From: Halobacillus sp. Nhm2S1
Lineage (GTDB): Bacteria; Bacillota; Bacilli; Bacillales; Halobacillaceae
Direction of reading: 5' to 3'
Assembly (NCBI RefSeq): GCF_019599545.1
Contig: NZ_JAIEZV010000005.1
Coordinates: forward strand, 1-64,000
DNA length: 64,000 bases
The notes under the pieces were generated by a model. The model worked only from the letters and a program-made list of their open reading frames with translations. It was not told the origin of the DNA and searched no databases. The stretch's first letter is position 1. Each line of letters begins with the position of its first letter. The position numbers were made by a program, and so were the translations under genes. Below are positions 9,002 through 18,557 of the stretch, piece after piece.

Positions 9002-9567
9002 ATAAGAGGGAAAAACAACTGGTCGCCATCATCGATGAGTGGAGCCCCTATGTCCGCCCGCTGTTCGAATTGGGTCAGTCGTCTACCAAGGAATGTTGGA
9101 TCGGTGCTGGTATAATCACTCAAAGCGTGTGGAACCACCAATTCGGCTATCCTGCAGCCTATGGGATTGGCGATGCAGATCTACTTTATTTTGACGCTTC
9201 CGGGACGCTTGCTGAAGAGGAGAATCTCGAAAATCAATGGAATGCTGCTTGTATGGACCTGCCTTTTTCGATTGATGTCACGAACGAAGCCCTTGTGCAC
9301 CTGTGGTATGAGGAAAAGTTCAATCAGAAGATCAAACCATACACATCTGTCCAAGATGCCATTGTTACGTGGCCGACGACTGCTTCCTCTATAGGAGTCA
9401 AGCGAAACCGTAATGGAGAATATGACATCTATGCTCCTTTCGGTTTAGAGGATCTTTTTCAAGGGATCGTTCGTCCGAATAAGCGTTTGATACCAAAAGA
9501 AGTTTATTGGAATAAAGCTGAAAAGTGGAAGGAACGCTGGCCGGAGCTATCGATTCTACCATGGTAA
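8998..9567 (+). CDS. nucleotidyltransferase family protein (NTP_transf_6)
   Basis: A 189-residue cytoplasmic protein with the pattern of the NTP_transf_6/DUF925 family: WIGAGIITQSVWN near residue 38, the acidic GDADLLYFD segment near 57-65 and the DAIVTWPTTASSIGVKRN stretch near 120-137. Members are predicted nucleotidyltransferases with no established substrate. It overlaps the LysR gene by four bases and so belongs to its operon. Confidence 0.82.
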   Translation: MNKREKQLVAIIDEWSPYVRPLFELGQSSTKECWIGAGIITQSVWNHQFGYPAAYGIGDADLLYFDASGTLAEEENLENQWNAACMDLPFSIDVTNEALVHLWYEEKFNQKIKPYTSVQDAIVTWPTTASSIGVKRNRNGEYDIYAPFGLEDLFQGIVRPNKRLIPKEVYWNKAEKWKERWPELSILPW

Positions 9568-9647
9568 GAGGATGCCACTTGCATGATTGGTAGAATTCAT
9601 TTTATTATTAAAGTAATTCATTCCAATCTTGAAGGGGATGTTCTACC

Positions 9648-10454
9648 GTGTCGGAAGAGCTCATGTTTGCTAGATTAGAAGAGATTCAACAAAATGAATT
9701 TATAAAAGCAGCGATCGATCATGTTGGGGCTGGAGTGGTCATAACGGATCCAGAGCAAGAAGATAACCCGATGATTTATTGCAACCAGGGTTTTTTGGAC
9801 CTTACTGGTTATGAACGCGGGGAGATTCTAGGACGTAACTGTCGTTTCCTGCAGGGGGATGAAACAAACCCCAAACATGTGGAACGGCTTCGGGAAGGTC
9901 TTTCTCAACAAACGCCTGTGCAAGTAGAAATAAAAAACTATCGTAAGGACGGTACGATGTTCTGGAATGAACTACATATCTTTCCGGTGTACATCGAGCA
10001 GATGGATCAGGTGTATTTCGTTGGCGTGCAAAAAGATGTGACAAAGCGCCGGGAACAGGAAGAACTGATTGCGCACTATTTGTCAGAGGTGAAAAGATTA
10101 TCAACGCCGATTGTTCCTGTACAAGATAATATTTCTGTACTTCCGCTTGTCGGGACCATTGATGATGACAGACTTCAACAGATGCTGGAAGCAGTCAGTC
10201 ATCATGTGAAAGAAACGAAAGAAGATTACTTGATTCTGGACATGTCTGCTGTGCACTCGTATAACGAAGCGGTTCATATGGGGATCTACCAAATGAATCA
10301 GCTGCTGGATCTGATGGGAACAAAGCTCGTAATTACAGGGATCAAACCATCTTTTGCTATACAAAGCGCTCCTTACGCAGATTTCAGTGAGTTATCGCTT
10401 CAGACATACGCTACAGTAAAGCAAGCCTTAAAAGTATTAAGGCAACAATCATAA
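9648..10454 (+). CDS. ytvA: blue-light photoreceptor YtvA (LOV-STAS)
   Basis: A 268-residue LOV-STAS protein. The LOV domain (about residues 25-127) contains the flavin motif GRNCRFLQG; Cys65 is the residue expected to form the light-induced FMN-cysteinyl adduct. A linker helix leads to a C-terminal STAS domain (about 150-262). B. subtilis YtvA (261 residues) joins the stressosome and raises sigma-B activity in blue light, so the same role is likely here. It starts with GTG after GAAGGGG and ends in a very strong terminator. No stressosome partner gene is in the window. Confidence 0.93.
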   Translation: MSEELMFARLEEIQQNEFIKAAIDHVGAGVVITDPEQEDNPMIYCNQGFLDLTGYERGEILGRNCRFLQGDETNPKHVERLREGLSQQTPVQVEIKNYRKDGTMFWNELHIFPVYIEQMDQVYFVGVQKDVTKRREQEELIAHYLSEVKRLSTPIVPVQDNISVLPLVGTIDDDRLQQMLEAVSHHVKETKEDYLILDMSAVHSYNEAVHMGIYQMNQLLDLMGTKLVITGIKPSFAIQSAPYADFSELSLQTYATVKQALKVLRQQS

Positions 10455-10460
10455 AAGAAA

Positions 10461-10502
10461 AACAGCGCCGACCAATCCTTCATTGGTCGGCGCTGTTTTT
10501 TG
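10461..10502. terminator. bidirectional terminator ytvA/pbuX
   Basis: Stem ACAGCGCCGACCAAT / ATTGGTCGGCGCTGT, loop CCTTC, with A run before and T run after. pbuX, the convergent gene, ends 50 bp further on. Confidence 0.93.
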
Positions 10503-10552
10503 TGTGAAGAGAAAAGATGTTTCTTCCAATATCTGTATGACCTGGTCAGGCA

Positions 10553-12612
<2,060 letters not shown>

Positions 12613-12613
12613 T

Positions 12614-12676
12614 CATAGTCGGTTCATTTACGGTAAACCGGTAGAAACTTGCAGGCCATATCCCCGCGATTATATG
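12614..12676 (-). promoter_or_regulatory. guanine (purine) riboswitch
   Basis: The minus strand reads CATATAATCGCG...TTTCTACCGGTTTACCGTAAATG...CCGACTATG, the conserved purine aptamer: P1 CATA/TATG, the two loop segments and the J3/1 residue that is C, which marks guanine and not adenine specificity. It precedes the attenuator and xpt-pbuX, so guanine or xanthine-type ligands should switch the operon off. Confidence 0.96.
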
Positions 12677-12702
12677 AAGGTTAATATTCGAATGATATGG
12701 AT

Positions 12703-12730
12703 AGTATAACAGTTTATTGTTCGTAATCAA
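12703..12730 (-). promoter_or_regulatory. sigma-A promoter of xpt-pbuX
   Basis: Minus strand TTGATT (12730-12725), 16-base spacer, TATACT (12708-12703), about 25 bp before the aptamer. Confidence 0.6.
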
Positions 12731-12776
12731 CCCCTATTTAATGATTTTAAATTTGAATCGATCGATTTTGTTCGTG

Positions 12777-12805
12777 TTGACAAGGTTGGTTATTTGGGAG
12801 ATAGT
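12777..12805 (+). promoter_or_regulatory. sigma-A promoter before the cobalamin riboswitch
   Basis: TTGACA (12777-12782), 17-base spacer, GATAGT (12800-12805); a start near 12812 lies shortly before the aptamer. Confidence 0.6.
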
Positions 12806-12848
12806 GGATGAGAAGAGAGTTTATCTCTTTATTAAAAAGTTGATATCG

Positions 12849-13010
12849 CCTTATGGTGGCTTCTTCATAGAAGCTGAAAAGGGAAGTTTGGTGAAAAACC
12901 AACGCGGTCCCGCCACTGTAATGGGGAGGTGCATAGATGGATGACCCACTATTTCTTAAATGGGAAGGGCTATGTACTGATGAACCTGAGCCAGGAGACC
13001 TGCCATAAGG
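12849..13010 (+). promoter_or_regulatory. cobalamin riboswitch upstream of a thioesterase gene
   Basis: Conserved AdoCbl-riboswitch core: GAAAAGGGAAG, GGTGAAAAACCAACGCGG, CCCGCCACTGTAA and the B12 box GAGCCAGGAGACCTGCC. P1 is closed by CCTTATGG (12849-12856) with CCATAAGG (13003-13010). The next gene is the acyl-CoA thioesterase at 13160, 149 bp downstream, with no other credible gene between. The expression platform is unclear: a weak GATG/CATC hairpin before a T6 run (13071-13076) is the only terminator-like piece, so control could be by a weak terminator or at translation. Confidence 0.93.
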
Positions 13011-13159
13011 AAGAACATGAATTCCTACGGGAGATAGGAGGATGTTACGTGTATTGCACCCATCAAGAGCTTTTTTCGGTTCCATGAATCAAAGGGAGAA
13101 TCGTTATTTGTATCTCTCCCATTAGGGACGATCCATATTAAAAAAGGAGGAACCCATTC

Positions 13160-13630
13160 ATGGAACCTTTACCCGTTCATTATTCTAGAATGACACAGAC
13201 AAGATTAGTGCTGCCACCAGATACGAATCACCTCGATACCATTTTCGGTGGCAAAGTTCTCTCTTATATCGACGAAATTGCGGCACTCACGGCAATGAAG
13301 CACTCAAACTGTGTTGTTGTTACGGCTTCAATCGACTCGGTGGACTTTTTATCTTCTGCTAAAGTAGGGGATGCATTGACGTTAGAAGCTTGTGTGTCGA
13401 GCACAGGACGCACATCTATGGAAGTGTATGTGAAAGTCTTTGCTGATGATCTTCTTCAAGGACGAAAAGTGATGACAACAGAATCATTCCTAACGATGGT
13501 CGCTGTAGATGTTGAAGGCAAACCGACACCAGTCCCATCCATCATACCTGAGACAGAGGAAGACAAACGATTGTATGAAACGGCTCCATTCAGGAAGGAG
13601 CATCGAAAAAGCAGACCGGCGTTTCGATGA
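13160..13630 (+). CDS. acyl-CoA thioesterase, hotdog fold (YkhA-like)
   Basis: A 156-residue cytoplasmic single-hotdog-domain thioesterase like B. subtilis YkhA and the YciA/BACH group, which hydrolyse acyl-CoA to free acid and CoA. Visible are the NHLDTIFGGKVLSYIDEIAAL segment (catalytic Asp and helix, about residues 24-44), the strand CVVVTASIDSVDFL and SSTGRTSMEVYVKVF. AAAAAGGAGG stands nine bases before the ATG. The leader contains a cobalamin riboswitch, which is unusual for this family and suggests it acts on an acyl-CoA whose fate depends on B12. Confidence 0.88.
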   Translation: MEPLPVHYSRMTQTRLVLPPDTNHLDTIFGGKVLSYIDEIAALTAMKHSNCVVVTASIDSVDFLSSAKVGDALTLEACVSSTGRTSMEVYVKVFADDLLQGRKVMTTESFLTMVAVDVEGKPTPVPSIIPETEEDKRLYETAPFRKEHRKSRPAFR

Positions 13631-13711
13631 CAGACACTTAGTGGTTTGATAGCAAATCATTAAATTTTAAAAAGCCCATTCGAGGTCTTGTGTTATTTAT
13701 TCCATTTATAC

Positions 13712-13748
13712 AAAAAAGCAGCCCCTTCCAAAAGAAGCGGGCTGCTTT
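13712..13748. terminator. bidirectional terminator
   Basis: AGCAGCCCGCTTC / GAAGGGGCTGCT type stem with an A run on the left and TTTTA on the right, between the convergent thioesterase and DDAH-like genes. Confidence 0.88.
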
Positions 13749-14599
13749 TATATTCGTTTTAATGGCAATGTACAGCACCGGAACGACCCACCGGATTTAA
13801 TAATTTCAGAAAGGTCGACAGGAATCACATGGAACCCATTTTCCTTTAACTGTACATTTAGGATTTCATTATGAGGGAGGCTGATTACTTTACGGTTTCC
13901 AATTGAAAGGACGTTCGGCCCCATCGTAAACTGTTCCTGCTCGATGACTTCAATCACTTTGTAACGTGCAGTGATGGCTTTCAAACTGTTTTTTGTAAAT
14001 GCAGGAGGATAGAGGATAACAGTAGATTCATCGATCATGTTGAATACGCAGTCCAAATGGAGAATATCTCTTCTTAAAGGAACAGGTATAACCTGATGAT
14101 CCGGAAGGCGTGATTGAAGTTCACGGATCGCTTGTCGGGATGTCCTTTGTGTTTCTCCAACCCACACCCTGGTCCCGTCTACCACAACATCTCCGCCTTC
14201 AATTGAGGAAGGTAGTTCCTCTTCTACCTTGATGTTATTCTGTCTTGCCCAGCTCCGGAGGACATCCGTTTCCTCTTTCCGGACCTTTTCACTCATAGTG
14301 CTGATAAATAGTCGATGATGGATGGTAAACCCAATATCTCTTGTAAACACCTGTTCATAAAGGTTCGGCTGACTTGGAAGTTGTATGACTTCAATCTCAT
14401 GATCCTCTAAAATACTAACGAAATGTTTATGTTGCTGAAGGGCTTTTTTGACGTTTATGTTCTGGTGTTGATAATGTTTTTGGGTTTCGTTGATGATTTC
14501 AGCGATTTTCATATAAGAAGGTTTGGCGACCACGACTTTTTTCAACGGCGAATACTCGGTCTCACATTGAATACTGTTTTCCGAAGCTATTCCGACCAT
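13748..14599 (-). CDS. dimethylarginine dimethylaminohydrolase / arginine deiminase-like hydrolase
   Basis: A 283-residue guanidino-modifying enzyme of the DDAH/arginine deiminase superfamily (B. subtilis YkgA type). The catalytic set is visible: FTRDIGF (Asp), SSIEGGDVVV, the histidine in ILHLDCVF, and the nucleophilic cysteine in GGSFRCCTLPL near the C terminus. The likely reaction is release of citrulline from arginine or a methylarginine, but the substrate is not determined. The ATG at 14599 has AAGGAGG six bases upstream; earlier ATGs in frame have none as good. Confidence 0.82.
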   Translation of the reverse strand: MVGIASENSIQCETEYSPLKKVVVAKPSYMKIAEIINETQKHYQHQNINVKKALQQHKHFVSILEDHEIEVIQLPSQPNLYEQVFTRDIGFTIHHRLFISTMSEKVRKEETDVLRSWARQNNIKVEEELPSSIEGGDVVVDGTRVWVGETQRTSRQAIRELQSRLPDHQVIPVPLRRDILHLDCVFNMIDESTVILYPPAFTKNSLKAITARYKVIEVIEQEQFTMGPNVLSIGNRKVISLPHNEILNVQLKENGFHVIPVDLSEIIKSGGSFRCCTLPLKRI

Positions 14600-15018
14600 G
14601 TTAATCCTCCTTTTATTCATATCCCTTTTCTTCCCCGGAGGTTGGCGGATAAAACAACAATATTTTTGTAAGCAAGGCGATTTGAGAAAAGGAGTGGATC
14701 CAAGAATGAATTTAGTAAGTGCTCCCATAGTAAAAGGGGGATATTTAAGCCCATTGGTTTACTAGCGGGAGTTTTTAGATTCATGGTTTTTATCTTCATA
14801 ACCTATAAATTCGACATTTCCCGGGAAATGTCGTGGGAATTATTTGTTAAACGGACGTTTTAGACAAAAGTTACATACGAAGAGATATATGCTGATACAG
14901 AATGATTTCTTGTACATAGGGTATGTTGTAAGGGAGCGAATCAGACAAGCAAGGCATTGGCTTCATCCCGAGTTGTCAGGTATGATTTAGATATAATATG
15001 GAATCGGGAGTGGTTGGT
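14600..15018. other. 419 bp intergenic region with a Noc site
   Basis: Besides the Noc-type palindrome at 14812-14833, I see a TATAAT (14992-14997) directly before the acyl-CoA dehydrogenase start and a 19-codon open frame at 14706 too short to call. No RNA gene or repeat was recognised. Confidence 0.5.
14812..14833. other. Noc-binding site (nucleoid occlusion)
   Basis: A perfect 22-bp palindrome whose centre (14816-14829) is exactly ATTTCCCGGGAAAT, the established Noc-binding sequence of Bacillus. Noc bound at such sites blocks division over the chromosome. It lies in an intergenic region and not near a division gene. Confidence 0.8.
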
Positions 15019-16185
15019 TTGGCAGGTGTATGGAAACGTTGGATAAAAAATGACCGGCAGCAGGAATTGTTTGAAAAGGCGGATCGGATCGCAAAAGAGG
15101 CTCGCAAACATATCTCAGAAACGGATCGTGAAGCGTCTTTTTCTTATGAGACGTTGAAAGTCATCAAAAGGGAGAAATACCCATCGATGTCTTTGCCAGA
15201 ATCCGAAGGTGGAGAAGGATTGTCTTTATACGAATTCTTGCTGATGCAGGAAAAAATTGCAGAAGGTGATGGTGCTGTAGCTTTGTCAATCGGGTGGCAC
15301 ATGGGCATCATGATGGAACTTTCTCAGGAACAGTTGTGGGACAAAAAGTCATATGATCGCCTTGTGAATGAAGTTGTTTCCGAACAAAAAGTCGTAAACA
15401 GGGCTGCCACTGAACCGGCAACCGGAAGTCCAACACGGGGGGGAATTCCGGAAACCAAAGCCGTTCGTCGTGGGGGCGAATACATTTTGAATGGAAGAAA
15501 ATCGTTTACCTCAATGGCGGAGCATTTAGATTATTATATTGTGTCTGCTTATGTAGAAGACAAGGATACGGTTGGGTGGTTTTTAATTGACCGCCATCAG
15601 CCAGGGTTATCTGTTGATAAAACGTGGGATACCCTTGGGATGAGAGGGACAGCGAGTGATGACCTTGTGATGGAAGATGTCGAGCTGCAGGAATCCGATC
15701 TTGTAGAACTGAAAAGTGGGGGCAAATCCTCGCCAAAGGGATGGCTGTTGCACATTCCAGCCTGTTATTTAGGAATTGCTGTAGCCGCTCGTAACGATGC
15801 GATTGCTTTTGCTAAAGACTTTCAACCAAATAGTCTGGACGCACCGATTTCTGAAGTATCTCACATTCAAGATAAGATTGGCGAAATGGAGTGGAAATTG
15901 CTGCAAGCCCATTCTTTCTTATATTCAGTTGCAAAAAAATGGGATGAAGAGCCAGAGCGACGGGATCAGATGGGGGCAGAGCTTGCTGCTGTCAAGCTGG
16001 CGGTTACGAATACCGCTAATGAAGTTGTCGATCTAGCTATGCGAATTGCAGGGGGGCGTGGGTTATCTAAAACCTATGCCTTTGAAAAATATTACCGTGA
16101 TGTACGGGCTGGGCTGCATAATCCACCAATGGACGATGCGGTAGTGTCGATGCTTGCTAAACAAGCCATTGCGGAAGACAACTAA
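15019..16185 (+). CDS. acyl-CoA dehydrogenase family protein
   Basis: A 388-residue FAD-dependent acyl-CoA dehydrogenase fold: N-terminal helical domain, a beta domain with ATEPATGSPTRGG and LIDRHQPGLSVDKTWDTLGMRGTASDDL (FAD and substrate contacts, about residues 130-220), and a C-terminal helical domain ending in MRIAGGRGLSKTYAFEKYYRD. The usual catalytic glutamate position near the C terminus is not obvious, so the exact reaction is open. I take the TTG at 15019, seven to eight bases after GGGAG; the ATG at 14998 overlaps a TATAAT box. Single gene closed by a strong terminator. Confidence 0.82.
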   Translation: MAGVWKRWIKNDRQQELFEKADRIAKEARKHISETDREASFSYETLKVIKREKYPSMSLPESEGGEGLSLYEFLLMQEKIAEGDGAVALSIGWHMGIMMELSQEQLWDKKSYDRLVNEVVSEQKVVNRAATEPATGSPTRGGIPETKAVRRGGEYILNGRKSFTSMAEHLDYYIVSAYVEDKDTVGWFLIDRHQPGLSVDKTWDTLGMRGTASDDLVMEDVELQESDLVELKSGGKSSPKGWLLHIPACYLGIAVAARNDAIAFAKDFQPNSLDAPISEVSHIQDKIGEMEWKLLQAHSFLYSVAKKWDEEPERRDQMGAELAAVKLAVTNTANEVVDLAMRIAGGRGLSKTYAFEKYYRDVRAGLHNPPMDDAVVSMLAKQAIAEDN

Positions 16186-16218
16186 AAAACCAGAGCTTTC
16201 AAAGCTCTGGTTTTTTTC
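16186..16218. terminator. bidirectional terminator
   Basis: AACCAGAGCTTT / AAAGCTCTGGTT stem flanked by A6 and T7 runs. Confidence 0.92.
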
Positions 16219-16745
16219 TATGATTCATCTGCGAGTAAGTCTGCGAAAGCTTTGGCATATGGAGGCAGGTCAGGCGGACGACGGGCAGAAACAATGTGTT
16301 CGTCTTGGACGACTGCTTCGTCGAACCATTCTGCACCAGCATTCATCATGTCGTCTTTAATTCCCGGTGTGCTCGTCACCTTTCGACCTTTCAGGATGTT
16401 AGCAGAAATAAGCACCCAGCCGGCGTGGCAAATTTGGCCGATTGGTTTGCGTTCATTGTCCATGTGCTGGACCATTTCAATCACTTTGTCATAACGGCGG
16501 AGCTTATCCGGAGACCATCCCCCTGGAACTAGAATTCCATCGTAATCAGCTGGGTTGATGTCCTCGAATGCATAATCCGCTGTAGCAGGAACCCCATATT
16601 TCCCAGGGTGTTCTTCCCCTGCTTTTTCACCCACAAGGTGGACGGTTGCCCCTTCCTCTTGGAGACGAAGCACCGGGTACCATAGCTCAAGATCTTCAAA
16701 ATCCTTACTGACCAATTGGATGACTTTCTTTCCTTCTAATCGCAT
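16218..16745 (-). CDS. DJ-1/PfpI family type 1 glutamine amidotransferase-like protein
   Basis: A 175-residue DJ-1/PfpI protein. The nucleophile elbow GQICHAGW (Cys near residue 105 with the following His) and the upstream acidic DGILVPGGWSPDKLR are clear. Such proteins act as glyoxalase III/deglycases, proteases or stress proteins; general stress protein 18 (YfkM) of B. subtilis is a near relative by pattern. The ATG at 16745 has AAGGAGG six bases upstream. It is 45 bp after a DoxX-like gene on the same strand. Confidence 0.85.
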   Translation of the reverse strand: MRLEGKKVIQLVSKDFEDLELWYPVLRLQEEGATVHLVGEKAGEEHPGKYGVPATADYAFEDINPADYDGILVPGGWSPDKLRRYDKVIEMVQHMDNERKPIGQICHAGWVLISANILKGRKVTSTPGIKDDMMNAGAEWFDEAVVQDEHIVSARRPPDLPPYAKAFADLLADES

Positions 16746-16790
16746 ATACAACCTCCTTGTCCATTTCACTATCCCCATTTTATCAGATGG

Positions 16791-17177
16791 TTACACCTCT
16801 TTCGAATCTTTGGAAACGATGAGCACCCACCAAATAAGCAAAGGTTGGAAGAGAAGTCGGATCCATAAAGCGGTCTGATTTGTTTCTTCACTCCAGGGAG
16901 CCGGAATACCGTAAATGGCAGCATAAAAATTGGCAGGCCAAACGATGAAAAGAAAAGCAGCCGTAGCGAACCCGGCAGCTCTCCGCGTTTGAGGGAAAAC
17001 AAGGAGCAGGGCAAGGAGCCATTCCGTAATTCCTGTCACATATACAATGATTAATTTAAGCGGTACCCAGGAAGGGAGCATTCGGGCAAAGCCATGGTCA
17101 TACATGAAGTGGGTGATTCCTGCGTAAAACAGAGCGATAGCAAATACATAGAGTCCGATTTGGCGTGCAATCTTCAT
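16791..17177 (-). CDS. DoxX-like small membrane protein
   Basis: A 128-residue protein with four hydrophobic segments, consistent with the DoxX/DUF417-like family of small membrane proteins (GITEWLLALLLVFPQTRRAAG in the third). Function unknown; relatives are associated with redox stress. It probably shares a transcript with the downstream PfpI gene. Confidence 0.7.
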   Translation of the reverse strand: MKIARQIGLYVFAIALFYAGITHFMYDHGFARMLPSWVPLKLIIVYVTGITEWLLALLLVFPQTRRAAGFATAAFLFIVWPANFYAAIYGIPAPWSEETNQTALWIRLLFQPLLIWWVLIVSKDSKEV

Positions 17178-17243
17178 AACAACGTCCGTCCTTTCTTTTG
17201 TTTATCAGCCTATAAAAAAGTTGCGGAAAATCTCCCTGTCCTT

Positions 17244-17363
17244 GAAGACTCAGTTTCGAGATAACCGGAATTCGTTCACCTTAATGAGTGTCAGGGGTGA
17301 TTGGAAAACGAGCTATCCCCCCGTAGCCCCAACCACTCAATAAAAGGCTCGAAACTGAGTCTT
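17244..17363. repeat. palindromic repeat element, copy A
   Basis: A 120-bp element with perfect 16-bp inverted ends (AAGACTCAGTTTCGAG at 17244-17259, its complement at 17348-17363), inside the 387-bp gap between the DoxX-like gene and ypuA. The right flank continues with CCACCATCCTGCCAT. On the minus strand its interior (CCTTTTATTGAGTGG, GGGGCTACGGGG, CACCCCTGACACTC) matches copy B at 21614. No open frame or transposase is inside. Confidence 0.75.
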
Positions 17364-17564
17364 CCACCATCCTGCCATATAATAAAATAACTTCTTATGA
17401 AAATCACTCAGAGCCTGTAGAAAAGAAATGTTTACTGAGTTTGAAACTTTTTCTCCCTCTCGTACGTCTATTATGACAACCCGCGTGCGATGCGTCGGGT
17501 ATAATAGATGGGAGGTTCCGCATAACGTAAGTGGGAATCTACCATTTTACAAGGGGTCGAGAAC

Positions 17565-18467
17565 ATGAAAACACGTGTCAGTCTATGGATGTTGATTGCC
17601 GTTTTGTTTACAGCATTTGCTTTGCCTTCGAGCATTTCCGCTTCGACAGGGGACCAGGGCATTAATGAAAAGTTAGGTTTGCCGATTGTGGTTTATGGAG
17701 AAGCCTTGTCTGAAGCACAGAAAACTGATGTGGTGGAGCTGCTTGAAGTCAACAAGCATGACCAGGTCGATGAGTTTACTGTCAACGGCCAGGATCTTGC
17801 TAACTATATCGGGGGCAACCCGAATTCGAATATGTATTCATCTGTCAAAATCATTCATCAGGATCATGCAGAAGGGTTGAATATTGATATCGTAACACCT
17901 GATAACATAACACAGGTCACGAAAGAAATGTACACAAACGCATTGTTGACCGCTGGTGTGGAGAATGCGGATGTGTTGGTTGCTTCCTCTGTCAAAGTTA
18001 GTGGCCACTCTGCGCTTACAGGCATCTATAAAGCTTACGATGCTAAAGGTGTGAAGCTTGATGAAGATCGTATGAAAGTTGCGAGTGACGAGCTTGATAT
18101 AGCCACAGATATCGCAGAAGAAGAAGGTGTCGATCGGGATGAAATCAGTAAGCTTCTGACCGAAATCAAGAAGCAGATTGCTGAGCAGGACCCAGCGACG
18201 CGGGAAGAAATTGAGCAAATCGTCCAAGACCAACTGCAATCCTTGAATATCGAATTGAGTGAAGAAGACCGTCAACGTTTGATCGATTTGTTCGAGCAAA
18301 TGCGCAATTTGAACATCAACTTCGATCAGGTTCAAAACCAGCTGGAAGACCTGACAGGAAGTATCCAGGATCTAATTAATGACGATGGATTCTGGAACAG
18401 CTTGCGGAATGCCGTACAAAACTTTTTCAAATCCTTAAGTAACTTTATCAATTCCCTATTCAACTAG
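17565..18467 (+). CDS. ypuA: secreted DUF1002 protein YpuA
   Basis: A 300-residue exported protein with a clear signal peptide (KTRVSLWMLIAVLFTAFALP, cleavage likely after SISAS). The body is DUF1002, as in B. subtilis YpuA (about 290 residues): GDQGINEKLGLPIVVYGEAL, NPNSNMYSSVKI and SSVKVSGHSALTGIYKAY. The C-terminal third is rich in acidic helices and ends in a short hydrophobic amphipathic tail (FFKSLSNFINSLF). Function is unknown; in B. subtilis it is linked with cell-envelope stress. Single gene with its own terminator. Confidence 0.88.
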   Translation: MKTRVSLWMLIAVLFTAFALPSSISASTGDQGINEKLGLPIVVYGEALSEAQKTDVVELLEVNKHDQVDEFTVNGQDLANYIGGNPNSNMYSSVKIIHQDHAEGLNIDIVTPDNITQVTKEMYTNALLTAGVENADVLVASSVKVSGHSALTGIYKAYDAKGVKLDEDRMKVASDELDIATDIAEEEGVDRDEISKLLTEIKKQIAEQDPATREEIEQIVQDQLQSLNIELSEEDRQRLIDLFEQMRNLNINFDQVQNQLEDLTGSIQDLINDDGFWNSLRNAVQNFFKSLSNFINSLFN

Positions 18468-18512
18468 TGATATTTTTGAGTAAACTTCAAATGGCCTGAT
18501 GTACATTTTTAA

Positions 18513-18557
18513 AAGAACCTCCCGCTTCTGATTTGGAGCGGGAGGTTCTTTTTAGTT
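18513..18557. terminator. bidirectional terminator
   Basis: AGAACCTCCCGCT / AGCGGGAGGTTCT stem with T runs on both strands, between ypuA and the convergent Sco1-like gene. Confidence 0.9.

Noticed and set aside
12717-12944. 75-codon plus-strand frame
   Set aside because: It overlaps the cobalamin riboswitch core and its promoter; the RNA structure explains the sequence.
13042-13125. 27-codon frame right after AGGAGG between the cobalamin riboswitch and the thioesterase
   Set aside because: The ribosome site touches the ATG, leaving no spacing; more likely part of the leader RNA.
14706-14765. 19-codon frame MNLVSAPIVKGGYLSPLVY with AAGGAG upstream
   Set aside because: The spacing is 11 bases, the frame is very short and nothing else supports it.
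14998-15018. ATG at 14998 as start of the acyl-CoA dehydrogenase
   Set aside because: It directly follows TATAAT and has no ribosome site, while the TTG at 15019 is correctly placed after GGGAG.
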